Below are positions 8,094-18,403 of a stretch of 64,000 nt of DNA, piece by piece. A program made the position numbers and the translations under genes. The notes under the pieces were generated by a model. That model was not told where the DNA came from, made no database searches, and was given only the letters and a program-made list of their open reading frames with translations. Positions within the stretch are counted from its first letter, which is position 1, and the number at the start of each line of letters is the position of its first letter. Source of the stretch: an uncultured Burkholderiales bacterium (GTDB lineage: Bacteria > Pseudomonadota > Gammaproteobacteria > Burkholderiales > Burkholderiaceae_C); the NCBI GenBank assembly GCA_945952065.1, contig CAMFGY010000010.1:94557-158556 (forward strand), given 5' to 3'.

Positions 8094-9581
8094 TCACTTC
8101 TGGATATCGCCCAGGCAGAGGTATTTGATTTCCACATAGTCGTCCATGCCTTGGTGCGCGCCCTCGCGGCCCAGGCCGCTTTGTTTGACGCCGCCAAAGG
8201 GCACTTCGGCGCTGGCGATCAAGCCGGTGTTGACGCCCACCATGCCGTACTCCAGCGCCTCGCCGACGCGGAAGATGCGGCCGATGTCGCGGCTGTAGAA
8301 ATAGCTGGCCAGGCCGAACTCGGTGTTGTTGGCCAAGGCAATGGCCTCGGCCTCGGTGCTGAACTTGAACACCGGGGCCAGGGGGCCGAAAGTCTCTTCA
8401 CGTGAGCACAGCATCGCGGGTGTCACGTCAGCCAAGAGCGTGGGCTCAAAAAACTGTGCGCCGGTCTCGCCGGCCCGCTTACCGCCGACCAGCAGCCGTG
8501 CCCCCAAGGCCAGGGCATCGTTCACATGCGATTCCACCTTGGCCATGGCGGCTTCATCGATCAAGGGGCCGACGTTCACGCCCGGCTCAAAGCCATTGCC
8601 CAATTTGAGCGCGCCGACCTTGGCCGCCAGCTTTTCAACAAAGGCCTCGTACACGCCCTCTTGCACATAGATGCGATTGGCGCACACGCAGGTTTGTCCG
8701 GCATTGCGGTACTTGCTGGCGATGGCGCCTTCCGCCGCGCTGTCCAAGTCGGCATCGTCAAAAACGATGAAGGGCGCGTTGCCGCCCAGTTCCAGCGACA
8801 GCTTCTTGATCGTGGGCGCGCATTGCCGCGCCAAGATGCGCCCCACTTCGGTGGAGCCGGTGAAGGACAGATGGCGCACCACATCGCTGTCGCACAGCAC
8901 ATGGCCGATGGCGATGGAGTTCTCGGCGTCGGCACTCAGCACGTTCAACACACCGGCTGGCATGCCAGCCCGCTGCGCCAGCTCCGCCACCGCCAGGGCC
9001 GACAAGGGCGTGGCTTCGGCCGGTTTGATGACCACGGTGCAACCGGCCGCCAGGGCCGGCGCTACCTTGCGGGTGATCATGGCCACCGGGAAGTTCCAAG
9101 GCGTGATGGCCGCACACACGCCCATGGCCTGCTTGATGACCAGATAGCGTTTGTTGTTGTCAGTCGTGGGAATGGTCTCGCCATAGACCCGCTTGCCTTC
9201 TTCGGCAAACCATTCAATAAAGCTGGCGCCGTAGACCACTTCGCCACGCGCCTCAGCCAGCGGCTTGCCCTGCTCGGCCGTCATGATGCGGGCCAGGTCA
9301 TCAGCATGCTTCATCAAGAGTTGGTGCCAGCGCATCAGGATGCCGGCGCGCTCCTTGGCGGTCTTGCCCCGCCAGGGCCCCAGCGCCCGGTTGGCCGCAG
9401 CGATGGCTGCTTCAGCCTCGCTGGCCCCCAGATTGGCGACCTCGGCCAAGAGCGCACCGGTGGCCGGATCAGTCACGGCGAATCGGGCATTCCCGCTGAC
9501 CCATTCGCCATTGATCAGGGCCTGCGTGCGCAGCAAGCTTGCATCTTCCAGTTGGCTCAGCGGTGAAGTCTTGGCGTCCAT
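8094..9581 (-). CDS. gabD: NAD(P)-dependent succinate-semialdehyde dehydrogenase
   Basis: 495 residues, a full-length class-3-type aldehyde dehydrogenase. It oxidises succinate semialdehyde to succinate, the last step of the GABA shunt. Seen motifs are ITPWNFPVAM (cofactor site), FTGSTEVG, the general-base Glu in LELGGNAPF, the nucleophile Cys in GQTCVCANR, and EETFGPLAP near the C-terminus. FGGVKQSGLGREG and the overall sequence are close to GabD. No GABA transaminase is adjacent. The gene is monocistronic and divergent from alaS. A related semialdehyde such as glutarate semialdehyde is a possible alternative substrate. Confidence 0.9.
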   Translation of the reverse strand: MDAKTSPLSQLEDASLLRTQALINGEWVSGNARFAVTDPATGALLAEVANLGASEAEAAIAAANRALGPWRGKTAKERAGILMRWHQLLMKHADDLARIMTAEQGKPLAEARGEVVYGASFIEWFAEEGKRVYGETIPTTDNNKRYLVIKQAMGVCAAITPWNFPVAMITRKVAPALAAGCTVVIKPAEATPLSALAVAELAQRAGMPAGVLNVLSADAENSIAIGHVLCDSDVVRHLSFTGSTEVGRILARQCAPTIKKLSLELGGNAPFIVFDDADLDSAAEGAIASKYRNAGQTCVCANRIYVQEGVYEAFVEKLAAKVGALKLGNGFEPGVNVGPLIDEAAMAKVESHVNDALALGARLLVGGKRAGETGAQFFEPTLLADVTPAMLCSREETFGPLAPVFKFSTEAEAIALANNTEFGLASYFYSRDIGRIFRVGEALEYGMVGVNTGLIASAEVPFGGVKQSGLGREGAHQGMDDYVEIKYLCLGDIQK

Positions 9582-9664
9582 GAACTTTCTCTCAGTGTTT
9601 CAGCTTGGGTTCTTGAGCTGAGACTCTAACCGTTTCGACGGGGTCTCTGCCAAGGGCCCGCCCC

Positions 9665-9670
9665 TATAAT
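9665..9670 (+). promoter_or_regulatory. Probable -10 element of alaS
   Basis: A perfect TATAAT about 80 bp before the alaS start. The matching -35 is weak, so this is only a candidate. Confidence 0.4.
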
Positions 9671-9749
9671 CAAAAGCTCCGAAAAATCAAGCATTTACTG
9701 CGTCCAAGGCCCTTTCGCTGCGGACGCGCCTCCAGCAGAAAGCCCGGGA

Positions 9750-12386
<2,637 letters not shown>

Positions 12387-12403
12387 ACCCTCATGAACCC
12401 CAC

Positions 12404-12441
12404 AAAGGCCCTCGGGACGGACATACCCGAGGGCCTTTGTT
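12404..12441 (+). terminator. Intrinsic terminator of alaS
   Basis: AAAGGCCCTCGGG (12404-12416) pairs perfectly with CCCGAGGGCCTTT (12426-12438) over 13 bp around a 9-base loop. A short T-rich tail follows. Confidence 0.8.
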
Positions 12442-12485
12442 CTTTCATCTTTGCGTTTTTTCCCCTTGGTTTTCAGGAGCCCTTC

Positions 12486-13205
12486 ATGAACGACAGCACC
12501 ATTGACCACGCCAACGCCGAGCGCTTGGCCGCCCTACTCCAAATCTTGGTCGCTGCCACGCCCGAGGACGAAGTGGCCGTGCCCATCGACACCTTGGACG
12601 GTTACCTCACCGCCTTGATCTGCGGCCCCGGCGACAACGGCCCGCTGCAGGCCATGGACGCACTGTTTGGCGACGACTGGGCCGACGCCCTGGACGAGCA
12701 AGACGCCACCGAAGAGTTCATGAGCGTGCTGCATGAGCGCTGGAACGAAATCGGCGAATCGCTGGACCCCGAAGCCTTGTCGGCCGACCCCGAAGCCATG
12801 TTGCTGGAGCCGCTGATCACCGAGTTCGATGAAGCCACCAAGGCCAGCCTCTTGAGCCAAGGCGTGCTGAGCGAAGAACAATTGGCGCAACTGCCACCGG
12901 CCGGGCTGATGTGGGTCGAGGGCTTTATGCAAGCGGTGGAGGACTGTGCAGACGACTGGTACGTTTTCGAAGACGAGAGCGAAGAAGCGCAGATGCTGGA
13001 CGCCATGCTGATGGGCGTGGCCGCCGTGGCCATGCCGCCCGGCGAGCAGCGCCAAGCCTATATCGATGAGTCTTACGACGAAGACGAAGAAGTGGACCAG
13101 AACGTTTTGCTCGATGACGCGCTGTTCTCGGTGCAAGACCTGCGGATCTTCTGGCTCCAACAAGCCGTCAATCAGGCCGTGAGCTCCGGTCAACTCGACG
13201 ACTGA
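12486..13205 (+). CDS. YecA/UPF0149 family protein
   Basis: 239 residues from the ATG at 12486, preceded by AGGAG 7 bases upstream. The open frame runs 31 codons further up, through the terminator, so that longer start is rejected. The protein is very acidic and helical. It has the UPF0149 hallmark near the N-terminus (DTLDGYLTALICGP) and the second-half pattern WVEGFMQAVEDC. The C-terminal zinc-binding SEC-C tail found in some YecA proteins is absent. The function of the family is not firmly known. Confidence 0.8.
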   Translation: MNDSTIDHANAERLAALLQILVAATPEDEVAVPIDTLDGYLTALICGPGDNGPLQAMDALFGDDWADALDEQDATEEFMSVLHERWNEIGESLDPEALSADPEAMLLEPLITEFDEATKASLLSQGVLSEEQLAQLPPAGLMWVEGFMQAVEDCADDWYVFEDESEEAQMLDAMLMGVAAVAMPPGEQRQAYIDESYDEDEEVDQNVLLDDALFSVQDLRIFWLQQAVNQAVSSGQLDD

Positions 13206-13223
13206 GTATTGACCTGAGCTGAT

Positions 13224-13706
13224 TCAAAGCCGCCCGCTGCAATTGGGCGCGCCGCAACGGCAGGTGAGCCGCCCTTCGTGGTGGCTCTCGCCGTAATCGC
13301 AACAGAGCTCTTCGCCTACCTCGATATCGCGCAAGGCATAGAACTCCACCCGGCCCTGGCTGATGCGCAGCTTGGCATTGGGCGCGCAGCTGTGGTTGAT
13401 GTGGCGCAGCGCATCGATGGCATGGGTGGCGTCGACGGCCCGGGTCTCCGAGACCTCCACGATATGAATGCGCTCGCGACCTTTGGCGCGGCGCCGCGCC
13501 TCACGCACCGAGATCGACTCGCCCCGTAACTCCCCAATTTTGCGGCGCTCAGGGATGGGCTCGGCAGCGAACACACCCAGGCCGTCAATGGGGCTTTGGG
13601 CCACCGTCAAGGCAAATCGTTCAGCGGGCTTGCGCTGCCCCTTGGCGGGCGCAGGCGTTTCAAGCGGCGGCGGGGTCAGCGGGGGGATTTCAATCAGTCG
13701 CGGCAT
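13224..13706 (-). CDS. Small SET-domain protein lysine methyltransferase
   Basis: 160 residues from the ATG at 13706. A proline-rich start (about 25 residues) precedes a compact SET domain with SPIDGLGVFAAEPIP, the SAM-binding RHINHSCAPNAKL and the catalytic-Tyr segment ELCCDYGESHHEG. A post-SET-like zinc motif, CRCGAPNCSGRL, ends the protein. SET enzymes use SAM to methylate protein lysines. In bacteria most are known from pathogens or are uncharacterised, so the substrate here is unknown. There is no signal peptide, so it is probably cytoplasmic. It lies convergent to the YecA-like gene. Confidence 0.88.
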   Translation of the reverse strand: MPRLIEIPPLTPPPLETPAPAKGQRKPAERFALTVAQSPIDGLGVFAAEPIPERRKIGELRGESISVREARRRAKGRERIHIVEVSETRAVDATHAIDALRHINHSCAPNAKLRISQGRVEFYALRDIEVGEELCCDYGESHHEGRLTCRCGAPNCSGRL

Positions 13707-13781
13707 GGTGGGGTGATTGTCGCCGCGCTCGGTGCAAATCCTTGCCCTGCAGTCTGCTTGCAACAAGCCGCGCGGCATGGC

Positions 13782-13811
13782 TTGACCCCGGCCGGGCGGA
13801 GCCCGCATACT
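13782..13811 (+). promoter_or_regulatory. Candidate sigma-70 promoter
   Basis: TTGACC (13782-13787), an 18-base spacer, then CATACT (13806-13811). The start site would fall at or next to the ATG of the small frame at 13818. Confidence 0.4.
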
Positions 13812-13817
13812 GAGCCG

Positions 13818-13976
13818 ATGCAAGCCGCCGGTTTTACCTTCAGCACCCGCCCTCCTTTTGGCGCCCAGCCCCAAGGCGCTGCGGCCGTGCCGGCACAGTT
13901 TTTTATGCCCCTGATGCTAGTGGCCATGCAGGCCACCCATGCCAACTTCGCCCCAGGCCCGCAGCGGCAGCCCTGA
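13818..13976 (+). CDS. Possible small protein, unrecognised
   Basis: A 52-residue frame with a hydrophobic middle (AQFFMPLMLVAMQATH). It lies immediately after a promoter-like sequence and before an intrinsic terminator (14017-14040), which favours a real short transcript. There is no Shine-Dalgarno site, so it would be a leaderless start. I do not recognise the sequence. The transcript could equally be non-coding. Confidence 0.35.
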   Translation: MQAAGFTFSTRPPFGAQPQGAAAVPAQFFMPLMLVAMQATHANFAPGPQRQP

Positions 13977-14011
13977 GGGCCAGAAACTCCAAAGTTCCAC
14001 TCTCCCCCGCC

Positions 14012-14040
14012 AAAAAGCCCGCTGACCCAGCGGGCTTTTT
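14012..14040 (+). terminator. Intrinsic terminator
   Basis: GCCCGCTG (14017-14024) and CAGCGGGC (14028-14035) flanked by A5 and T5, with a 3-base loop. It separates the small frame from the acetyltransferase gene. Confidence 0.8.
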
Positions 14041-14096
14041 GTTTTCTCAGTCCCCCAAAAGGCCTCGCGCCACCACCCACAAGGAGCTTGAACATC

Positions 14097-14621
14097 ATGC
14101 CGATCACCATCCGCCGCGCCCAAGTCAGCGATGCCGCCGGGTTTGCCGAACTGATGAGCCACCCCGAGGTCTTCGGTGCCTTGCTGCAAAACCCTTACCC
14201 GACGGAAGATATGTGGAAGCTGCGTCTGCAAGACGGGGCCGCACCGGGCAAGGCGGATCTGCATTTGGTGGCGCTCAACGCCGAAGGCAAGCTGCAAGCC
14301 AGTGCCGGGCTGTTCAGCGTCGGCGCGCCCTTGCGGCGCCGGCACGCCATGGGCCTGGGGATTTCGGTCGCCCATGACGCCCAAGGGCAAGGGGTGGGCC
14401 GGGCCATGATGGCAGCACTGCTGGACTATGCCGACAACTGGGGTCAGGTCTTGCGCATTGAGTTGACCGTCTATGCCGACAACGCCCGAGCCATCGCCCT
14501 GTATGAACGCTTCGGCTTTGTGCATGAGGGCCGCATGAAGGCCTATGCGCTGCGCAACGGTGCTTATGTGGACACCTTGGCCATGGCCCGCTTGCACCCT
14601 CATCCGCCGAGCTGGAACTGA
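14097..14621 (+). CDS. GNAT acetyltransferase, YhhY/AaaT-like
   Basis: 174 residues from the ATG at 14097, with AAGGAG 10 bases upstream. It resembles E. coli YhhY through its length: HPEVFGALLQNPYP near the N-terminus, the acetyl-CoA loop AQGQGVGRAMM, DNW..RIELTVYADNARAIALYERFGF and KAYALRNGAYVDT. YhhY acetylates the amino group of some amino acids and analogues, so a similar small-molecule N-acetyltransferase role is inferred. It is monocistronic, with a terminator on each side. Confidence 0.8.
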   Translation: MPITIRRAQVSDAAGFAELMSHPEVFGALLQNPYPTEDMWKLRLQDGAAPGKADLHLVALNAEGKLQASAGLFSVGAPLRRRHAMGLGISVAHDAQGQGVGRAMMAALLDYADNWGQVLRIELTVYADNARAIALYERFGFVHEGRMKAYALRNGAYVDTLAMARLHPHPPSWN

Positions 14622-14671
14622 AGCGCGAGCAAGGTGGCGGGCCGCCTTGTTGCCCGCCTGTGGAAAAAGAA

Positions 14672-14705
14672 AAGCCGCGGCGCTTTCGCTTCGCGGCTTC
14701 TTTTA
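14672..14705 (+). terminator. Intrinsic terminator after the YhhY-like gene
   Basis: AAGCCGCG (14672-14679) pairs with CGCGGCTT (14692-14699) and is followed by cttttac. Confidence 0.65.
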
Positions 14706-14742
14706 CAACAGGCTTCGCTGCAAGCGTGGCTGGAATGTCCAC

Positions 14743-15030
14743 TCAAATGGGTTGAAACAGCGCCCGCCTGTCTTCGGCCACGCGCACCTCGGCCGGCGTT
14801 TGCCGACCTTCCACCATCACCCGCGGCAGTTGTTGCGGTGCCGGGCGCGTTTGCGGGGTGTTGCTCAGTCGCTTGCCAGTGATGACCAAACGGGCCAACT
14901 TGACCACTTCGCTGGCCTGGGCCGGCGCGGCAGGCGCCAACAGGGCACAGTTCAACAGCGCCAAGCCGGCAAGCAAGCTCGCGCCGCTGCGGCGTTTGGG
15001 GCGTGGATGGCGTCTTGGCTGCTGGTTCAC
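14743..15030 (-). CDS. Small exported protein of unknown function
   Basis: 95 residues from the GTG at 15030, chosen because GGGAG lies a few bases upstream and the product then opens with a basic stretch and a signal peptide (SGASLLAGLALLNCALLAPA). An ATG at 15099 is the alternative. The mature part is about 55 residues, with two similar short strands (KLARLVITGKRL and QLPRVMVEGRQ). No family is recognised. It lies alone, downstream of cydB and separated from it by an inverted repeat. Confidence 0.5.
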   Translation of the reverse strand: MNQQPRRHPRPKRRSGASLLAGLALLNCALLAPAAPAQASEVVKLARLVITGKRLSNTPQTRPAPQQLPRVMVEGRQTPAEVRVAEDRRALFQPI

Positions 15031-15120
15031 GGTGTCTCTCCCTGCTCTTGGATGGAGCGATTTATTCAGTGCTCGCAGTATGTCCAGCCACTGCGTCAAT
15101 CAAAAGGCGGAAGTGACGAA

Positions 15121-15147
15121 CTGCCGTTTTCTGCGATCAAACGGCAG
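15121..15147. repeat. Inverted repeat downstream of cydB
   Basis: CTGCCGTTT (15121-15129) and AAACGGCAG (15139-15147) form a perfect 9-bp stem. There is no U-run on either side, so it may be a weak terminator or mRNA 3'-end hairpin for the cyd operon. Confidence 0.45.
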
Positions 15148-15190
15148 AAACCGGGCCTGAAGCTCCGAGTCCGGCAGGCCTAGGGCCAAA

Positions 15191-16186
15191 TCAGGCGTAG
15201 CGCAATTCACCGGCCTTGCCCCAAAACACCCGGTAGGCAAACACGGTGTAGGCCGCAATAGCGGGCACGGTTGCGACCACACCCCACAGGATGAACTGCA
15301 AGGATTTGGGGGCAGCGGCGGCCTGCCAGACCGTCATTCTGTCAATCAAGACATAGGGATACAGGCTGTAGGCCAAACCCATAAAGCCCAACAACATCAC
15401 CAACACCGTCAGGGCAAAAGGCAGCCAGCACAGCTTGCCCATCACCCGGTGCGAGTTCAGCAAGGCGCGCAAGCTCAGCAGGGCCAGCGCTGTGGTCAAC
15501 GGGATCGGCAGCAACGCAATCAAGGCCGGCATGCTGAACCAGCGCTCACTCACAGTGGCGCTGACCCAGGGCGTGGTGATGGACACCAGCGCCAGACCGA
15601 TCACCACCGCAGGCCAAGCCTGCTTGGCGCGGCGGCGCGCCAGTACTTGCAAGTCTCCCTCCGCCTTCATCAGCAGCCAGCCTGCGCCCAACAAGGCATA
15701 GGCCGCAGCCAAGGCCAAGGCAATCAGCAACGCAAACAAATTCGCGGCCCAGCCCTCGGCGAAACCGGTGATGTAGCGCGCCAGCATCCAGCCCTGCGAG
15801 AGCGAGGCCAGGGCCGAACCGGCCATGAAGGCGCGGTCCCACAGCGGCTTCCACTGCGCCTGCGCCTTGACGCGAAAGTCAAAGGCCACCCCCCGCAGCG
15901 TCAGGCCCAAGAGCATGATCGCCACCGGCAGGTAGAGCGCTTGCAGAATCAAACCATGGGCCTTGGGGAAAGCCACCAACAAAATGCCCACGCCCAAGAC
16001 CAACCAAGTTTCGTTGGCATCCCAAAACGGCCCGATGGAGGCCACCATGCGGTCCTTGTGCGCTTCCTTGGCGCCAAGCATGAGCAAGCCCACGCCCAGG
16101 TCATAGCCATCCAAGACCACATAGACCAAAAGAGCCAAGCCCATCAAGGCCATGAAAACCAAAGGCATCCAATACGCGGCATTCAT
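15191..16186 (-). CDS. cydB: Cytochrome bd-type ubiquinol oxidase subunit II
   Basis: 331 residues from the ATG at 16186, which overlaps the cydA stop as ATGA. The longer open frame upstream is a shadow. It is a multi-helix membrane protein starting MNAAYWMPLVFMALMG, with the family motifs VVLDGYDLGVG and GPFWDANETWLV. With CydA it forms a quinol-oxidising terminal oxidase that reduces oxygen to water at high affinity without pumping protons. The modest lengths of both subunits fit the cyanide-insensitive (CioAB) branch. No CydX-like or DUF2474-like small subunit is seen next to it. Confidence 0.93.
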   Translation of the reverse strand: MNAAYWMPLVFMALMGLALLVYVVLDGYDLGVGLLMLGAKEAHKDRMVASIGPFWDANETWLVLGVGILLVAFPKAHGLILQALYLPVAIMLLGLTLRGVAFDFRVKAQAQWKPLWDRAFMAGSALASLSQGWMLARYITGFAEGWAANLFALLIALALAAAYALLGAGWLLMKAEGDLQVLARRRAKQAWPAVVIGLALVSITTPWVSATVSERWFSMPALIALLPIPLTTALALLSLRALLNSHRVMGKLCWLPFALTVLVMLLGFMGLAYSLYPYVLIDRMTVWQAAAAPKSLQFILWGVVATVPAIAAYTVFAYRVFWGKAGELRYA

Positions 16187-17541
16187 ACGCTCAGGCTCCC
16201 TGCTGCATGCTTGGGCAAAGGCGGGGGTGCGCTCGCATCCACCGGCTTGCCCGCCATGTATTTGATGACCGACACATAGGCCACGATCAGCGCCACATAC
16301 AGCGTGATGTAGGCCGCCAGGGTCAAGGCGATGGTGGGCGCCGGCGTGGCCGAGGCCGCATCGGCGGTGCGCAAGAGGCCGTAGATCAGGAAGGGCTGTC
16401 GCCCGATTTCGGTCACATACCAGCCCGCCAGGGTAGCCACCCAACCCGAGAAGCTCATCCAGGCCAGACCGAGCAAAAACCACCTCGGCAAGGCCTCGGC
16501 AGCCCATGCTCGGCGCCGATACAGCCAGCACCCCAGCCAACTGAAGGCCAGCATCAGCAGGCCCGTGCCCACCATGATGCGAAAGCCGAAAAACAGCGGC
16601 GCGGCCGGCGGGTGGGCCCCCTTGAAATCATCCAGACCGCGGATTTCGCCGTCGGGCTGGTGCGTCAGGATCAGGCTGGCCAGTTGCGGAATGCCGATCT
16701 CGAAATCATTGCTGCGCGTTTTTTCATTGGGCCAGGCGAACAGCAACAGCGGCGCGCCGCGCTCGGTTTGCCAGACCCCTTCCATGGCGGCGATCTTGGC
16801 CGGCTGATGCGTCAAGGTGTTCAAGCCATGCAGATCGCCCACCCAGATCTGCAGCGGAATCAGCAAAGCGCCCAAGGTCAAGCCCACACGCAAGACCTTG
16901 GCCGTGTGCGGCTGCGTCCGGCCCTTGAGCACCTGCCAGGCGCTCAGGCCCGACAGGAAAAAGGCCACGGTCAAGCCCGAGGCCAAGAGCTTGTGGGCCA
17001 GGCGGTAAGGGAAAGACGGGTTGAACACAATGGCCCACCAGTCCAGCGCATGAAACTCGCCATGGATGATTTCATAGCCCTGCGGCGTGTGCATCCAGGA
17101 GTTCAGGCTCAAGATCCAAAAGGCGCTGAGTGTGGTGCCAAAGGCCACCATCACCGTGGCCAGCACATGCACCCGCTCGCTGACGCGGCCATGGCCGAAC
17201 AGCATCACGCCCAGAAAACTCGCTTCTAAGAAAAAGGCCGTCAAGACCTCATAGCCCAGCAGCGGGCCGGCGATATTGCCGGCTTTTTCCATAAAACCCG
17301 GCCAATTGGTGCCGAACTGAAAGCTCATGGTGATGCCGCTGACCACGCCCAGGGCGAAGCTCAAGGCAAACACCTTGGTCCAGAAACGGTAGGCGCCCAG
17401 CCATGCGCTGTCTTGCGTCCGCAGCCAGCGCCAGCGAAAGAACAGCAAGACCCAGGCCAAAGCGATATTGATGGTGGGGAACAGAATGTGAAAGCTGATA
17501 TTGGCGGCAAACTGCATGCGCGCCAGAACGACCGCGTCCAT
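16183..17541 (-). CDS. cydA: Cytochrome bd-type ubiquinol oxidase subunit I
   Basis: 452 residues from the ATG at 17541. The N-terminus MDAVVLARMQFAANISFH carries the haem-ligand His at residue 18. The middle holds FGTNWPGFMEKAGNIAGPLLGYE and the ELTxxFFLEA-like TAFFLEASFLG. The second half has GWYVTEIGRQPF, the quinol-site signature. The Q-loop region is short, as in CioA-type oxidases. It binds haems b558, b595 and d in the inner membrane. It starts 2 bases after the stop of the GbsR-type regulator, so regulator, cydA and cydB form one operon. Confidence 0.93.
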   Translation of the reverse strand: MDAVVLARMQFAANISFHILFPTINIALAWVLLFFRWRWLRTQDSAWLGAYRFWTKVFALSFALGVVSGITMSFQFGTNWPGFMEKAGNIAGPLLGYEVLTAFFLEASFLGVMLFGHGRVSERVHVLATVMVAFGTTLSAFWILSLNSWMHTPQGYEIIHGEFHALDWWAIVFNPSFPYRLAHKLLASGLTVAFFLSGLSAWQVLKGRTQPHTAKVLRVGLTLGALLIPLQIWVGDLHGLNTLTHQPAKIAAMEGVWQTERGAPLLLFAWPNEKTRSNDFEIGIPQLASLILTHQPDGEIRGLDDFKGAHPPAAPLFFGFRIMVGTGLLMLAFSWLGCWLYRRRAWAAEALPRWFLLGLAWMSFSGWVATLAGWYVTEIGRQPFLIYGLLRTADAASATPAPTIALTLAAYITLYVALIVAYVSVIKYMAGKPVDASAPPPLPKHAAGSLSV

Positions 17542-17543
17542 GC

Positions 17544-18125
17544 TCAGCCTGCGCTTTCTTCGTGGGTGCCTTTGCCCGTGACGGCCCTGCCGATGCGGCC
17601 CGGCAACTCCAGCATTTTTTGAACCTTGGAACCCATCTTCATCAACTGACCCAGGGTCTGCGAGTCCATCTTCTGCACATCGTCGAACCAGGTCGACAGC
17701 AACTCGATCAGGTCGTGCATGCCGCGCATGCGTTCTTGGGCGATGCGGTCTTCCTCGCTGGTAGGCGTCTCCAGCAAGGCATTGCGCAACATGGACAAGG
17801 TGGGCTCGATTTCGCGCCGACGCCGCTCTTCGGCCAGGGTGCGAAAGATTTCCCAGGCATCGCTGGGGGCCTCGAAGTACTCGCGCCGGTCGCCCGGCAA
17901 ATGGCGCAGCTTCACCAAGCGCCAGGCTTGCAGCTCTTTCAGGCCCATGGAGACATTGGAGCGGCTGAACTCCAAGCACTCGGCGATTTCATCGGCGTTC
18001 AGCGCCTGCGGCGAGACAAAGATCAGGGCATAGATCTGCCCCACGGTGCGGTTGATGCCCCAGCGGCTGCCCATCTCACCGAAATGGGCCACAAAACTCC
18101 GCACCAGCGGACTCATCGCATTCAT
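17544..18125 (-). CDS. GbsR/MarR-type transcriptional regulator of the cyd operon
   Basis: 193 residues from the ATG at 18125. Starts further upstream (18200) would run into the operator. A winged helix lies near residues 30-95, with LNADEIAECLEFSRSNVSMGLKELQAW as the recognition region and LPGDRREYFEA as the wing. A helical C-terminus for dimerisation follows. The type resembles GbsR-like proteins of the MarR superfamily. Its position as first gene of the operon, and the palindrome over its own promoter, suggest autoregulation and control of the bd oxidase. The signal sensed is unknown. Confidence 0.82.
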   Translation of the reverse strand: MNAMSPLVRSFVAHFGEMGSRWGINRTVGQIYALIFVSPQALNADEIAECLEFSRSNVSMGLKELQAWRLVKLRHLPGDRREYFEAPSDAWEIFRTLAEERRRREIEPTLSMLRNALLETPTSEEDRIAQERMRGMHDLIELLSTWFDDVQKMDSQTLGQLMKMGSKVQKMLELPGRIGRAVTGKGTHEESAG

Positions 18126-18190
18126 AAAGCTGCTTTCTCTGCCTTGCGCTGGCGCAATGCCAGACAGGGCGGTGTTTGATGTGGCGCAAA

Positions 18191-18220
18191 TCTTATCCAA
18201 TTTTCAGTAATTTCTGAAAA
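18191..18220 (-). promoter_or_regulatory. Promoter and palindromic operator of the regulator-cydAB operon
   Basis: TTTTCAG (18201-18207), 6 bases, CTGAAAA (18214-18220): a perfect 7-bp inverted repeat. On the minus strand a -10 TAAGAT (rc of 18191-18196) lies just downstream, and a weak -35 (TTCAGA) falls inside the palindrome. A bound regulator would therefore block RNA polymerase. Confidence 0.55.
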
Positions 18221-18403
18221 TTCAGCAAAAAGAAGACAAGCCAGCTGGGCCATGACTTGCTGGAACTGCAGCAAGTCGGGCGACAAGGATTAGCGCCAGC
18301 CCGAGCCTTCGCCCATGTCTGAAGTCAGCGCCGCCTTCCGCCGGGAATAATCGCGTCCATCCTCCCGCTCCAACAGAGCCTAGCCTTGAGTTCATCCGAC
18401 GCC

